Part shown: in pieces, positions 17,761 through 26,292 of the stretch | How positions within the stretch are numbered: the stretch's first letter is position 1 | Layout: the number at the start of each line of letters is the position of its first letter | From: Blastomonas ursincola | GTDB lineage: Bacteria; Pseudomonadota; Alphaproteobacteria; Sphingomonadales; Sphingomonadaceae | Assembly (NCBI RefSeq): GCF_013607875.1 | Contig: NZ_VDES01000002.1 | Span: forward strand, 761,638 to 825,637 | Reading direction: 5' to 3' | DNA: 64,000 bases | Notes under the pieces: generated by a model | Seen by the model: only the letters and a program-made list of their open reading frames with translations | The model's database searches: none | What the model was told of the DNA's origin: nothing | Made by a program: the position numbers and the translations under genes

Positions 17761-18018
17761 TCAGCGACCGCCATAGTCGCGCGGCGGGACGAAGCGCTCG
17801 CCGCGTGCGCGCGCCATCATCGCCTCGTCGGCAATCGCGGTCTTGCGTTCGACCGCTGCGATGCGTGTCGCCTTGCGCCGGGTGAACCCGCCGCCCTCTT
17901 CTCCGATCGCGGCCGCGATCCTGCGGATTTCGTCGCCGCGCGTCCCGATGACCAGAGCCATGAAGACCGATGCGAGCGAGATCGACAGGAACGAAATGAA
18001 CAGACTGTCCGGTGACAT
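17761..18018 (-). CDS. Small single-span membrane protein of unknown function
   Basis: 85 residues. One membrane segment near the N-terminus (LFISFLSISLASVFMALVIG), followed by a basic cytoplasmic tail (TRRKATRIAAVERK) that ends in PRDYGG. No family recognised. ATG 18018 has GGGGG five bases upstream; ATG 18030 is an alternative. The stop is convergent with, and close to, the PAS gene. Divergent from the DUF486 gene across a region with a paired repeat. Confidence 0.6.
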   Translation of the reverse strand: MSPDSLFISFLSISLASVFMALVIGTRGDEIRRIAAAIGEEGGGFTRRKATRIAAVERKTAIADEAMMARARGERFVPPRDYGGR

Positions 18019-18077
18019 ACTGACCCCCATTTATCTGGTGTTGATCATGATTTGGGAGGGGGCTGGTTAAGCACGTC

Positions 18078-18111
18078 CTGTCGTCAAAGGTTAAGCAGGC
18101 GTTGACGACAG
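18078..18111. promoter_or_regulatory. Inverted repeat between divergent genes
   Basis: CTGTCGTCAA (18078-18087) and TTGACGACAG (18102-18111) form a perfect 10-base inverted repeat with a 14-base centre. A nine-base direct repeat GGTTAAGCA occurs at 18065-18073 and 18089-18097. The site is between the divergent small membrane protein and DUF486 genes, so operator function is plausible; the regulator is unknown. Confidence 0.45.
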
Positions 18112-18175
18112 ATTTATCTTATCTTTACCTCCCGCGACCCCGTCAGGCCCTCCCACCACCCGCTGAAAGCCGTCC

Positions 18176-18538
18176 ATGCCCAGCCAGATTGCCCCCACCC
18201 TGGTGCTGCTCACCATCTCGAACATCTTCATGACCACCGCCTGGTACTGGCACCTGAAAGGAGGCCCCGCTGCCGCCGCGTCGCGGCCCTTGTTCTGGGT
18301 GATCCTGACCAGCTGGGGCATCGCGCTGGTCGAATATTGCTTCGCCGTGCCCGCCAACCGCATCGGCTTCGCGCATGGCTGGACGCCGGGGCAATTGAAG
18401 GTGGTGCAGGAGGCGCTGGCGCTGACGGTTTTCGGCGTCTTCATGGTCACGGTGCTCGGCGAGGCACTCAATTGGCGGCATTTCGCGGCCTTTGCCTGCA
18501 TCATGGCGGGGGTGGGCTTTCTGTTCGTCGGAAAATGA
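18176..18538 (+). CDS. DUF486 / DMT-family small membrane protein
   Basis: 120 residues, about four membrane segments (TLVLLTISNIFMTTAWYWHL, PLFWVILTSWGIALVEYCFA, the LALTVFGVFMVTVLG segment and FAAFACIMAGVGFLFVG). This is the DUF486 pattern, a small relative of drug/metabolite exporters of the DMT kind. PANRIGFAHGWTPGQLK between spans 2 and 3 is a family hallmark. Function unknown. A secreted nuclease gene follows on the same strand. Confidence 0.85.
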   Translation: MPSQIAPTLVLLTISNIFMTTAWYWHLKGGPAAAASRPLFWVILTSWGIALVEYCFAVPANRIGFAHGWTPGQLKVVQEALALTVFGVFMVTVLGEALNWRHFAAFACIMAGVGFLFVGK

Positions 18539-18593
18539 TGCGCTTCGTCGCACAGGTAAGCTTTGATTTACCGCGCGCCCCCACATTCGGGCG

Positions 18594-19250
18594 ATGGCGC
18601 GTCGATCCCATGCCTTTCGCTCTCAGCCCGGCTCTCGGCGAACCCGCCATAACCGGGTCGTCAGCCGCGCGACCGAAGCCCGCATATCGACGCTCGCCAT
18701 CCTTCTGGCGCTTCTGGCGGGATGGAACCTCAACGCGTGGCTCTGGCCCGAGACGACGATGGTCCCGTCCGCTGCCGCGCCGACGGCGTGGTCGGACCCC
18801 TGGGTCGTCTCGCGCCAGCAACGTCAGCTGCTAGAGGCGCAGGAAGGTCCGCCCGCACCGATCGCAGCGACCGGCTCTGCTGCCTCGGCCCCGGGTCGCG
18901 GGGGCTCCTTCCGCTTTGCATCCTGTGCCGGCGGTGCGCGGTATACCTGCGTCGTCGACGGCGACACCTTCTGGCTGGAGGGACAGAAGATTCGCGTGGC
19001 CGATATCGACACGCCCGAAATCTCTTCGCCACGCTGCGATGCCGAATTCCAGCTTGGCCAGCGCGCCAAGCAACGGATGCAGCAATTGCTCAACGCCGGG
19101 CCGATCGCATTGGAGCCGGCGGACCGCGCGACCGACCGCTATGGCCGCGCGCTGTTCCGCGTCACGCGCAACGGGACAAGCCTGGGCGAAACGCTGGTCG
19201 GCGAAGGGCTGGCCGTCTGGTATGGCGGCGGCAAGCCGAACTGGTGCTGA
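18594..19250 (+). CDS. Thermonuclease-family (SNase-like) protein, membrane anchored or secreted
   Basis: 218 residues. A hydrophobic segment at about residues 33-45 (TLAILLALLAGWNLNAWLW) follows a basic N-terminus, implying export or an N-terminal anchor. The staphylococcal-nuclease fold occupies residues about 110-218: VVDGDTFWLEGQKIRVADIDTPE contains the calcium/catalytic Asp, Arg and Glu, and ATDRYGRALFRV supplies the second catalytic Arg. Likely degrades extracellular or periplasmic nucleic acid. Its stop is three bases from the convergent protease gene. Confidence 0.88.
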   Translation: MARRSHAFRSQPGSRRTRHNRVVSRATEARISTLAILLALLAGWNLNAWLWPETTMVPSAAAPTAWSDPWVVSRQQRQLLEAQEGPPAPIAATGSAASAPGRGGSFRFASCAGGARYTCVVDGDTFWLEGQKIRVADIDTPEISSPRCDAEFQLGQRAKQRMQQLLNAGPIALEPADRATDRYGRALFRVTRNGTSLGETLVGEGLAVWYGGGKPNWC

Positions 19251-19253
19251 CCG

Positions 19254-20246
19254 TCAGATCCGCGCGCGATCGCGCCTGACCCGCGCAGCCTCGGGCATGT
19301 CGAACAGCACCCGGCGCTGCTTGAAATCGATCATCATCCGGTTGAACTGGCGCAGCGTGCTCATGCCCAGCAGCAAAGCGGGAGTCTTGTCCAGGCCCAG
19401 CTCGCGAAACGCGTCAGCATCGGCAAAGACGATGGGTACATAGTCGAACTGCGCGCGCCCGATGCGGAAATCCTGCGCCAGGCCGGCATCGGCAAGGATG
19501 GTCTGGCCGGTGACCGAGGTGAGGCTCGCCTGCTGCGCGCTGAGCTTGTGCGACGCGCCGAGCCGCTTGAGCAGCGCCATGTTGCCGATATTCGATTGCG
19601 CGCCGGTATCGATGACCACGCTGATCCGCTTGCCGCCCAGCGTCGCGTCGGTGAAGATCAGCTGGCCGGACTTGCGCCGCGCGCTCACCACGATCTCGAA
19701 ATCGCTGACCCGGGGGCGTTCGGTAATATCCTCGATCGTGATCGCATTTTCCAGGAAATCGAACAGGATGCGCTGGTCCTGTAGTCCGTCGAGGCCGAGA
19801 ATGCCGTCCGCGCCGATATGGTGCGCCTCGAGCATTGGCGCGACCAGCTCGCCATAATTGCGGCGGCCCAGGGTCACCTCGGGCAGGTACACGGTCTGCA
19901 CCATCTTGCTGCCCGCGATGCTCACCAGCCGCGCGATCTCGGCCATTTCGAGCGACAGCACCGAGGCGATGTCGCTCGACACCACGGTGCGCTCGGAACC
20001 GGTGTCGATCATGAACTTGAACGGCCCGCGCCCGTCGATGCTCACCGGCACGGTCATGCGGCTGGCGCGGTCGCGGGCAAGCGCGATCCGTTCGGCTTCC
20101 TGGGTTAGGCGGTCGGCATCGGTCAGCGCACCGACCGTGGTATTGGCAAAGCCGCTCTCGGGCAGTGCATCCTGCGCGATTGCGCCGGGTGCGGCGCAAA
20201 GCGCCGCGCACAGGGTCAACGCACCGGCCAGCGCGCGATACAGCAT
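19254..20246 (-). CDS. Secreted retropepsin-like aspartic protease with two DTG motifs
   Basis: 330 residues. Signal peptide MLYRALAGALTLCAALCAAPGAIAQ. Two retropepsin-like halves are fused in one chain: FMIDTGSERTVVSS in the first and VVIDTGAQSNIGNM in the second, each followed by the conserved glycine-rich strand (ADGILGLDGLQ, PALLLGMSTL). Retroviral proteases use two identical chains; here one chain can supply both catalytic Asp residues, as in pepsin. Substrates unknown; bacterial members are thought to act on envelope proteins. ATG 20246 chosen by the signal peptide. It follows the helicase gene (gap about 80 bases). Confidence 0.85.
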   Translation of the reverse strand: MLYRALAGALTLCAALCAAPGAIAQDALPESGFANTTVGALTDADRLTQEAERIALARDRASRMTVPVSIDGRGPFKFMIDTGSERTVVSSDIASVLSLEMAEIARLVSIAGSKMVQTVYLPEVTLGRRNYGELVAPMLEAHHIGADGILGLDGLQDQRILFDFLENAITIEDITERPRVSDFEIVVSARRKSGQLIFTDATLGGKRISVVIDTGAQSNIGNMALLKRLGASHKLSAQQASLTSVTGQTILADAGLAQDFRIGRAQFDYVPIVFADADAFRELGLDKTPALLLGMSTLRQFNRMMIDFKQRRVLFDMPEAARVRRDRARI

Positions 20247-20326
20247 CGGATCGATCCTCTCGTGCCGCGATGACCGCAGCCTCTGGTTGTCTTGCAGATG
20301 TAACACGCCGACGCGCCGGCTGGCAA

Positions 20327-22735
20327 TCAGTCCGCGCGCATCGCCGTAGCGGCGAGCGATTCCGCCTCGGTGAGCAGCGCATCGTCGGCTGAGCCCTGCG
20401 CGACACTTTCGCGGCCGATCATCACCAGCACCGGCACCGCCAGCGGGCTGACGCGCTCGAGTTCGACATGCAGCATCGTCCCCGCCGCGCGGTCGAGCAG
20501 GTCGCCGAGCCGGCCGATATCGGTCATCCGCGCGCGCGCATCGGCCCAGGCGGCTTCGAGCAGCACATGATCGGGCTCGTACTTGCGCAGGACGTCATAG
20601 ATCAGGTCGGTCGAGAAAGTGACCTGCCGACCGGTCTTCTTCTTGCCGGGATGCTGGCGTTCGACCAGCCCGCTGATGATCGCCACCTCGCGAAACGCGC
20701 GCTTGAGCAGATATGAGCTTTCGACCCAGTCGGTGAATTCGTCGGCGAGAATATCGGCGGAGAACAGGTCGGCGGGGTCGGTGACGCGCTTCAGGCCCCA
20801 GACGGCGAGCGCATAGTCATTGGCGACAAAGCCCATCGGCTGCAGCCCGCGATCCTCCATCCGCCGGGTGAGCAGCATGCCGAGCGACTGGTGCGCGTTC
20901 CAGCCCTCGAACGGATAGCAGACCATGTACTCGCGGCCATGATGCGGAAAGGTCTCGACCAGCAGCTGGTCGGGCTCGGGCATGGCCGATCGCCAGTCCT
21001 GCATTTCCAGCCATTCGCGCACGTCATCGGGAAAGCGCGCCCAGCCGGCGCGGTCGGTGAGGAATTCGCGCACCCGCGACGACAGATGCGTGGTCAGCGG
21101 CATGCGCGCGCCGTTATAGCTCGGTATCTGCGTCGCCTTGGCCGAGGCCTTGACGATCAGGTCGAGATCCTTGATCCGCTCGACCTCCAGCCCCATGCCC
21201 GCGAAGACGAATGTGTCGCCGGGTGCGAGCTGCGCGGCGAAATCCTCCTCGACCCGGCCCAGCGATCGTCCGTTCTTGAAGCGGACGTCGAGCATCGGCG
21301 TATCGACGATGATGCCCGCATTGAGGCGATAGGCCTGCGCGAACTTGGGATGTGCCAGCCGCCAGGTGCCGTCCTTCTCGCGCACCAGCCGCTTGAACTT
21401 GTCATAGGCGCGCAGCGAATAGCCGCCATTCTCGACAAAGCCGAGCACGCGCAGGAATGCCTCGCGGGTGAGCGCGCTATAGGGCAGGGCGGACTGGACC
21501 TCGGCGCACAGTTCGTCCTCGTGGAACGGCCCCGAACAGGCGAGGCCCAGGATGTGCTGCGCGAGCACGTCGAGCCCGCCGGGGCGGAAGCTTTCGCCGT
21601 CGCGCTGGCCCTCGGTCACCGCATCGAACGCGGCCTGGGCCTCGAGATATTCGAAGCGGTTGCCGGGGACCAGGATCGCGCGGGACGGGCAATCGAGCCG
21701 GTGGTTGGCGCGGCCGATGCGCTGGAGCAGCCGCGACGAGCCCTTGGGCGCGCCCATCTGGATGACGCAATCGACATTGCCCCAGTCGACGCCAAGATCG
21801 AGGCTGGCGGTGGCGACGAGTGCGCGCAACTCGCCGCGCGCCATCGCGCCTTCGACCTTCCGCCGCGCTTCGACCGAGAGCGAACCGTGATGGATGCCGA
21901 TCGGCAGGTGCTTCTCGTTCAGCTCCCAGAGCTTCTGGAAGATGAATTCGGCGAGGAAGCGCGTGTTGCAGAAGACGAGCGTGGTCTGATTGCGCTCGAT
22001 CTCGTCGAGCACCTGCGGCACCGCATAATGGCCGCTATGCCCCGCCCAGGGGACCCGATCGTCGGTGATCAGGATGCTTAGGTCCGGGTCCGCGCCCGGC
22101 TCGCCCTCGACCAGAGCCACGGCATCGATGTCACCGAACGGAGCGAGCCAGGCGCGATAGCTGTCGGCATCCGCGACTGTGGCCGACAGCGCGACCCGGC
22201 GCATCCCGGGGCTGAGCGTCTGGAGTCGGGAGAGGGACAGGTTGAGCAGGTCGCCTCGCTTGGAGGCAGCAAAGGCGTGAACCTCGTCGATGATCACGGT
22301 CCTGAGGTTCGCGAACATCTCCGCGCTTTCCGGATAGGAAAGCAGCAGGCTCAAGGACTCGGGCGTGGTCAGCAATATATGCGGCGGGCGCGCGCGCTGG
22401 CGCGCCTTGCGGTCCGAGGGCGTATCGCCGCTGCGCGTCTCTATGCGCACGTTCAGCCCCATGTCCTGCACTGGGGTCAGCAGGTTGCGCTGCACGTCGT
22501 GCGCGAGCGCCTTCAGCGGCGAGATATAGAGCGTGTGCAGCCCGTCAGCAGCGTTGCCATCGGCGAAATCGCGCAGGGTCGGCAGGAAACCGGCGAGCGT
22601 CTTGCCCGCGCCGGTCGAGGCAACGAGCAGCGCGTGCCTGCCGGCATCGGCCTGATCGAGCATCTCGAGCTGATGCCGCCGGGGCGACCAGCCGCGCTGC
22701 GCAAACCAGTCGGTGATGATCTCGGGCAGCGCCAT
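20327..22735 (-). CDS. Ligase-associated DEXH-box DNA helicase (Lhr-like)
   Basis: 802 residues. Superfamily 2 helicase: Walker A STGAGKTLAGF, Q-like region QLEMLDQADAG, DEXH box IIDEVHAF, motif III SATV, motif VI QRIGRANHRLD. After the helicase core comes the Lhr-specific winged-helix and DUF1998-like segment (residues about 500-800). Family members occur in a DNA-repair operon with an ATP-dependent ligase, a nuclease and a phosphoesterase. None of those is next to it here: a NnrU gene precedes it and an aspartic protease follows. The full-length family assignment is firm, the pathway partner assignment is inferred. Confidence 0.9.
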   Translation of the reverse strand: MALPEIITDWFAQRGWSPRRHQLEMLDQADAGRHALLVASTGAGKTLAGFLPTLRDFADGNAADGLHTLYISPLKALAHDVQRNLLTPVQDMGLNVRIETRSGDTPSDRKARQRARPPHILLTTPESLSLLLSYPESAEMFANLRTVIIDEVHAFAASKRGDLLNLSLSRLQTLSPGMRRVALSATVADADSYRAWLAPFGDIDAVALVEGEPGADPDLSILITDDRVPWAGHSGHYAVPQVLDEIERNQTTLVFCNTRFLAEFIFQKLWELNEKHLPIGIHHGSLSVEARRKVEGAMARGELRALVATASLDLGVDWGNVDCVIQMGAPKGSSRLLQRIGRANHRLDCPSRAILVPGNRFEYLEAQAAFDAVTEGQRDGESFRPGGLDVLAQHILGLACSGPFHEDELCAEVQSALPYSALTREAFLRVLGFVENGGYSLRAYDKFKRLVREKDGTWRLAHPKFAQAYRLNAGIIVDTPMLDVRFKNGRSLGRVEEDFAAQLAPGDTFVFAGMGLEVERIKDLDLIVKASAKATQIPSYNGARMPLTTHLSSRVREFLTDRAGWARFPDDVREWLEMQDWRSAMPEPDQLLVETFPHHGREYMVCYPFEGWNAHQSLGMLLTRRMEDRGLQPMGFVANDYALAVWGLKRVTDPADLFSADILADEFTDWVESSYLLKRAFREVAIISGLVERQHPGKKKTGRQVTFSTDLIYDVLRKYEPDHVLLEAAWADARARMTDIGRLGDLLDRAAGTMLHVELERVSPLAVPVLVMIGRESVAQGSADDALLTEAESLAATAMRAD

Positions 22736-22782
22736 GGCCGCGATATAGGGGGTGGCAGCGCCGCGCTAAAGGGGCAGGGGCA

Positions 22783-23463
22783 TCACAGCCAGCGGAAGAT
22801 GCCCGCCGCACCCACGCCGAGCGGCATATGCGCCCATTGCGCGGCGAGCCAAAGCACGATCCCGCCGATCAGCGCCGCCCAGCCGGGAAAGGCGAAGCCG
22901 CGTCCGAAGGGGATGAAGCTGGTGCGCGATTGCCAGTGCAGCCAGGCATCACCCATCAGCACGAACTTCTTGCCGTCCTGCAGCTTCGCGCCAACCAAAG
23001 CGAGCGTGATGATCGCGCCGCACAGGATGAACGTATCGATCCTGGGCGCGATCAGGATATGCGCCACACCCCAGAGCGCGAAGCCCCACATCATCGGGTG
23101 GCGGGTGATGCGGAACACGCCATGGGGGTCCTTGACCGCGATCCGTTTGGCCGCCGCCTCGGGCACGGGAAGCGCCGGATTGCCGATCAGCGATCCCACA
23201 AACAGGATCGCGGAGACCAGCATCAGCAGCGTCGAAACCCCCCAGAGCAGTTCGTTCGCCGCCCAGAACGGCGCGCTGACCGGCGCACGCTTGAAGCCTT
23301 CGACCATCAGGAACAAAGTGGCGAACGAAACCAACGTATAGGCGATCTGGAAGCCCTTGTCCCCCAGCCGCCGGACCAGACCGGCGCGCAAGGGGTGCGA
23401 CATCGCGAAATGGCTGCCGACAAAGCCGACCGCCCCCGCCAACAGCATCGCGTAATCCTGCAT
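22783..23463 (-). CDS. NnrU family membrane protein
   Basis: 226 residues, about six membrane segments, with the family motif DPHGVFRITRHPMMWGFALWG, shared with isoprenylcysteine methyltransferase-like proteins. NnrU is known from nitric-oxide/nitrite-reductase clusters but is also widespread outside denitrifiers, where its role is unclear; no denitrification gene is nearby here. Start ATG 23463 (MQDYAMLLAGAVG) is chosen because the extra 18 residues of the longer frame are unlike the family. Confidence 0.85.
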   Translation of the reverse strand: MQDYAMLLAGAVGFVGSHFAMSHPLRAGLVRRLGDKGFQIAYTLVSFATLFLMVEGFKRAPVSAPFWAANELLWGVSTLLMLVSAILFVGSLIGNPALPVPEAAAKRIAVKDPHGVFRITRHPMMWGFALWGVAHILIAPRIDTFILCGAIITLALVGAKLQDGKKFVLMGDAWLHWQSRTSFIPFGRGFAFPGWAALIGGIVLWLAAQWAHMPLGVGAAGIFRWL

Positions 23464-23523
23464 CGCCGCCCGTCCCCTGCGTGACAGGAGGATCACCGCA
23501 GCGAATCCTCCGTTCACCGCATC

Positions 23524-24834
23524 TTAGCGATCGTATGCCTTGGGCAAAGCCCCTTCCTGCGGGGTGCGATACCGGTCGCGCAGCCGCGCCTGGCGGTTGT
23601 CGAGCGGTTGCTGAACGCCGTCGATCATCACCGCGACGGGCGCGCTCGAAAGCTCGAGCGGATCGCCGTCCCAGATCACGACATCGCCCTGGCGACCGGG
23701 CTTGAGGCTCCCGAGCATCGCGTCGATGCCCAGCGCCTGGGCGGGGCCGGACGAGATCGCGGCAAAGGCCTGGTCCCAGGTCAGCCCGCTCGCGCCGGGA
23801 ATGCGCTGCAGCGCGACGAGGTTGCCCGCATATTGCGGCGAGTAATGCAGCCGGTGCGCGTCATTGTCGTTGATCATGCCGATCGAGACGGTGACGCCCG
23901 CGCGCTTCATGCGGCCGATATTCGATTGCGTCGCAGCGGTCTTCTCGAACTCCGACGGCAGGTCGTTGAGCGCCGAGGCGATGACGGGAACACCCGCCGC
24001 CGCGATCTGGTTCGCGACCAGCCAGCCCTCCGACACACCCGCCAGCACCAGCTTGAGCGCCGGAAATTCCTCGCGCAGCTTGAGCACGTTCAAGATGTCG
24101 GCGGCGCGCTCGACATGCACCAGCAGCCGCATCTCGCCATTGACCACCGGAACGAGCGCGGCCGCATCCTGGCGATTGAGCAAAGCATCGTGCGGATGCG
24201 CGGGCACGCCGCGCTGGCCATTGGCGAGCGCGCGCGCCTCGATCAGCGCGTTGCGGAATTCGAGGAACGCCGAGGCACGGCTGCCGCCCGCCTTGGCCGA
24301 TCCCGTCTCGCCCAGCTCGACGAACTGGAAGGCGCGGCCTTTGGTCACGGCGTTATAGTCATCGCCCAGATCGATCACCGCGCCCATCCCGGCGAAGATC
24401 GCAGCAGGCGCGATCGGTGCGACCACCGCGCGGGTGATGCCGGCAGCGCGGTTGACCGCGACTGCACTGACCTTGGGATTGATCGCGGGGGTGACATCGA
24501 TCGCGGCGGAGAATTCGCCCCGGCTGGCGCTCGAATCATTGGTCTCGTTGACCGCTTCGACCTCGACCAGGCCCAGCCGGCTGAAGCCTGCGAACAGGCC
24601 AGGGGTGACCCATTTGCCGGTGGCGTCGACCACCTGCGCGCCCGCAGGCACAGCAACGCCCGAGCCGGCGGCGACGACCTTGCCATCGCGCAGGACCACG
24701 GTGCCGCCCTCAATGGGGGCGCTGCCGTCCCCGATCACGACCTTGCCGCCAGTGATGGCGACGGTCTGCGCGAGCACAGGCGAGGCAAGCAGCGCGGCAG
24801 CGGCCACGCTCAGCGAAAGGAGGGATTTCATCAT
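23524..24834 (-). CDS. Secreted amidohydrolase-family protein lacking the HxH metal motif
   Basis: 436 residues. Signal peptide MKSLLSLSVAAAALLASPVLAQ. The amidohydrolase strand at residues about 28-75 is clear (VAITGGKVVIGDGSAPIEGG, KWVTPGLFAGFSRLG). At this last position the HxH metal ligand pair expected after VTPGL is absent (FAGFSRLG), and no alternative histidine pair is visible. The C-terminal block LGSLKPGRQGDVVIWDGDPLELSSAP is typical. It overlaps the intact amidohydrolase gene upstream by four bases. The product may be inactive on its own or act as a partner of that enzyme. Confidence 0.85.
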   Translation of the reverse strand: MMKSLLSLSVAAAALLASPVLAQTVAITGGKVVIGDGSAPIEGGTVVLRDGKVVAAGSGVAVPAGAQVVDATGKWVTPGLFAGFSRLGLVEVEAVNETNDSSASRGEFSAAIDVTPAINPKVSAVAVNRAAGITRAVVAPIAPAAIFAGMGAVIDLGDDYNAVTKGRAFQFVELGETGSAKAGGSRASAFLEFRNALIEARALANGQRGVPAHPHDALLNRQDAAALVPVVNGEMRLLVHVERAADILNVLKLREEFPALKLVLAGVSEGWLVANQIAAAGVPVIASALNDLPSEFEKTAATQSNIGRMKRAGVTVSIGMINDNDAHRLHYSPQYAGNLVALQRIPGASGLTWDQAFAAISSGPAQALGIDAMLGSLKPGRQGDVVIWDGDPLELSSAPVAVMIDGVQQPLDNRQARLRDRYRTPQEGALPKAYDR

Positions 24835-26249
24835 TTCGTGTCTCCCTCACCCGGCTGGCCCAGCTCGAAATCGCTCACCGGACGGCGTTTGGGATCGTTC
24901 GCATCATAGAGCAGCGCGCCATCGACCCAGACCTTTTCGGGCCGGGCATAGACGGACAGCGGATTGGCATTCCACAGCACCACATCGGCCATCTTGCCGG
25001 GCTTCAAGCTGCCCGTCTTGTCCGCGATGCCCATCGCCATGGCCGGGTTGTAGGTCAGCCAGCGGATCGCGGTGGCGTCCGAAATGTTGAAGCCCATGCG
25101 GCGACCGTCGCCCAGCGCCTTGGCGGCTTCCTGGTTCAGGCGCTGGATCTGATCCTGGTCGTCCGAATGGATGATCGTGCAGGCGTTCGCGTTCTGGATG
25201 ATCGCGGCATTTTCGGGAATGCCGTCGTACGATTCCATCTTGAAGCCCCACCAGTCGGCCCAGACGGCGGAGCAAATATTGTTCTCGCGCAGCAGGTCGG
25301 CGATCTTGTAGCTCTCGACCGCGTGGTGAAAGGTCGACACCTTGTAGCCGAACTCCTTGGCCATATCGATGACGATGGCCATTTCATCGGCGCGATAGCA
25401 ATGGTTGTGGATCTGGATCTTGCCTTCCAGCGCCGCCTTCAGCGTATCCATGCCGATATCGCGCGCGGGCGGGGTGCCGCCCTTGCGCTCATATTCGTCC
25501 CAGCGCGCCTTGTATTCGGCCGCGCGGGCCCAGGTCTGGCGGTTGACGGCCAGGTTGCCCATGCGGCTCGCCGGCTTCTGGTTGCGGCTGCCATAGACGC
25601 GCTTGGGATTCTCGCCGCAGGCCATCTTGAGGCCATAGGGCGCGCCGGGGAATTTCATCGCCTGCATCGTGCGCGCGGGCACGTTCTTGAGCGTCACCGA
25701 ACGCCCGCCGAACAGGTTGGCCGAGCCGGGCAGGATCTGAAGTGAGGTGACGCCGCCATTGGCGAGCGCGCGGCTGAAGCCGGGGTCCTGCGGCCAGACG
25801 CTGTGTTCGGCCCAGACATCGGCGGTGACCGGGCTGGTCGCCTCGTTGCCGTCCGAATGCGCGGCCACGCCCGGCGAGGGATAGTCGCCGAGATGGCTGT
25901 GAATGTCGATGATGCCGGGCGTCACGAACTTGCCGGTGCCATCCAGCACCATGATGTCGGCAGGGATCGGCGTGTTCGCATCGCCGACCGCGGTGATCTT
26001 GCCGTCGGTGAAGAAGACCACGCCATTGTCGATCTGTCCGCCCTCGCCATCGAAGATGGTGACGTTGCGGATCGCGGTCGGCTGGCCCGGATAGGGCTTG
26101 TAGGTGCTGGGATACGGGTTTTCGTTGATGCTCACCTTCTCCGCCTTGGGCGCGCTGGCGCTGGCGGAGGAGGGCCCTTCGGCACTTGTCGTGTTGGCGC
26201 ACCCGACGACCGCTATGGCCGCCAGGGGTGCGAGATACCCGTATCGCAT
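24831..26249 (-). CDS. Amidohydrolase lipoprotein with complete metal site
   Basis: 472 residues from ATG 26249. A lipobox is visible (AIAVVGCANTT), so it is a lipid-anchored envelope protein. Metal-site motifs are complete: GIIDIHSHLGDYPS, QIHNHCYRADE, STFHHAVESYK and IHSDDQDQIQRLN, consistent with a binuclear imidazolonepropionase-like fold. The gene lies between a POT peptide carrier (upstream) and a degenerate amidohydrolase (downstream, ATGA overlap), which argues for hydrolysis of imported or periplasmic peptides or amides. Exact substrate unknown. Confidence 0.9.
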   Translation of the reverse strand: MRYGYLAPLAAIAVVGCANTTSAEGPSSASASAPKAEKVSINENPYPSTYKPYPGQPTAIRNVTIFDGEGGQIDNGVVFFTDGKITAVGDANTPIPADIMVLDGTGKFVTPGIIDIHSHLGDYPSPGVAAHSDGNEATSPVTADVWAEHSVWPQDPGFSRALANGGVTSLQILPGSANLFGGRSVTLKNVPARTMQAMKFPGAPYGLKMACGENPKRVYGSRNQKPASRMGNLAVNRQTWARAAEYKARWDEYERKGGTPPARDIGMDTLKAALEGKIQIHNHCYRADEMAIVIDMAKEFGYKVSTFHHAVESYKIADLLRENNICSAVWADWWGFKMESYDGIPENAAIIQNANACTIIHSDDQDQIQRLNQEAAKALGDGRRMGFNISDATAIRWLTYNPAMAMGIADKTGSLKPGKMADVVLWNANPLSVYARPEKVWVDGALLYDANDPKRRPVSDFELGQPGEGDTK

Positions 26250-26292
26250 GTTCTTTCCCTGTCGCAGTTCGGAAGTGGTTTTGTCGTTGTGA

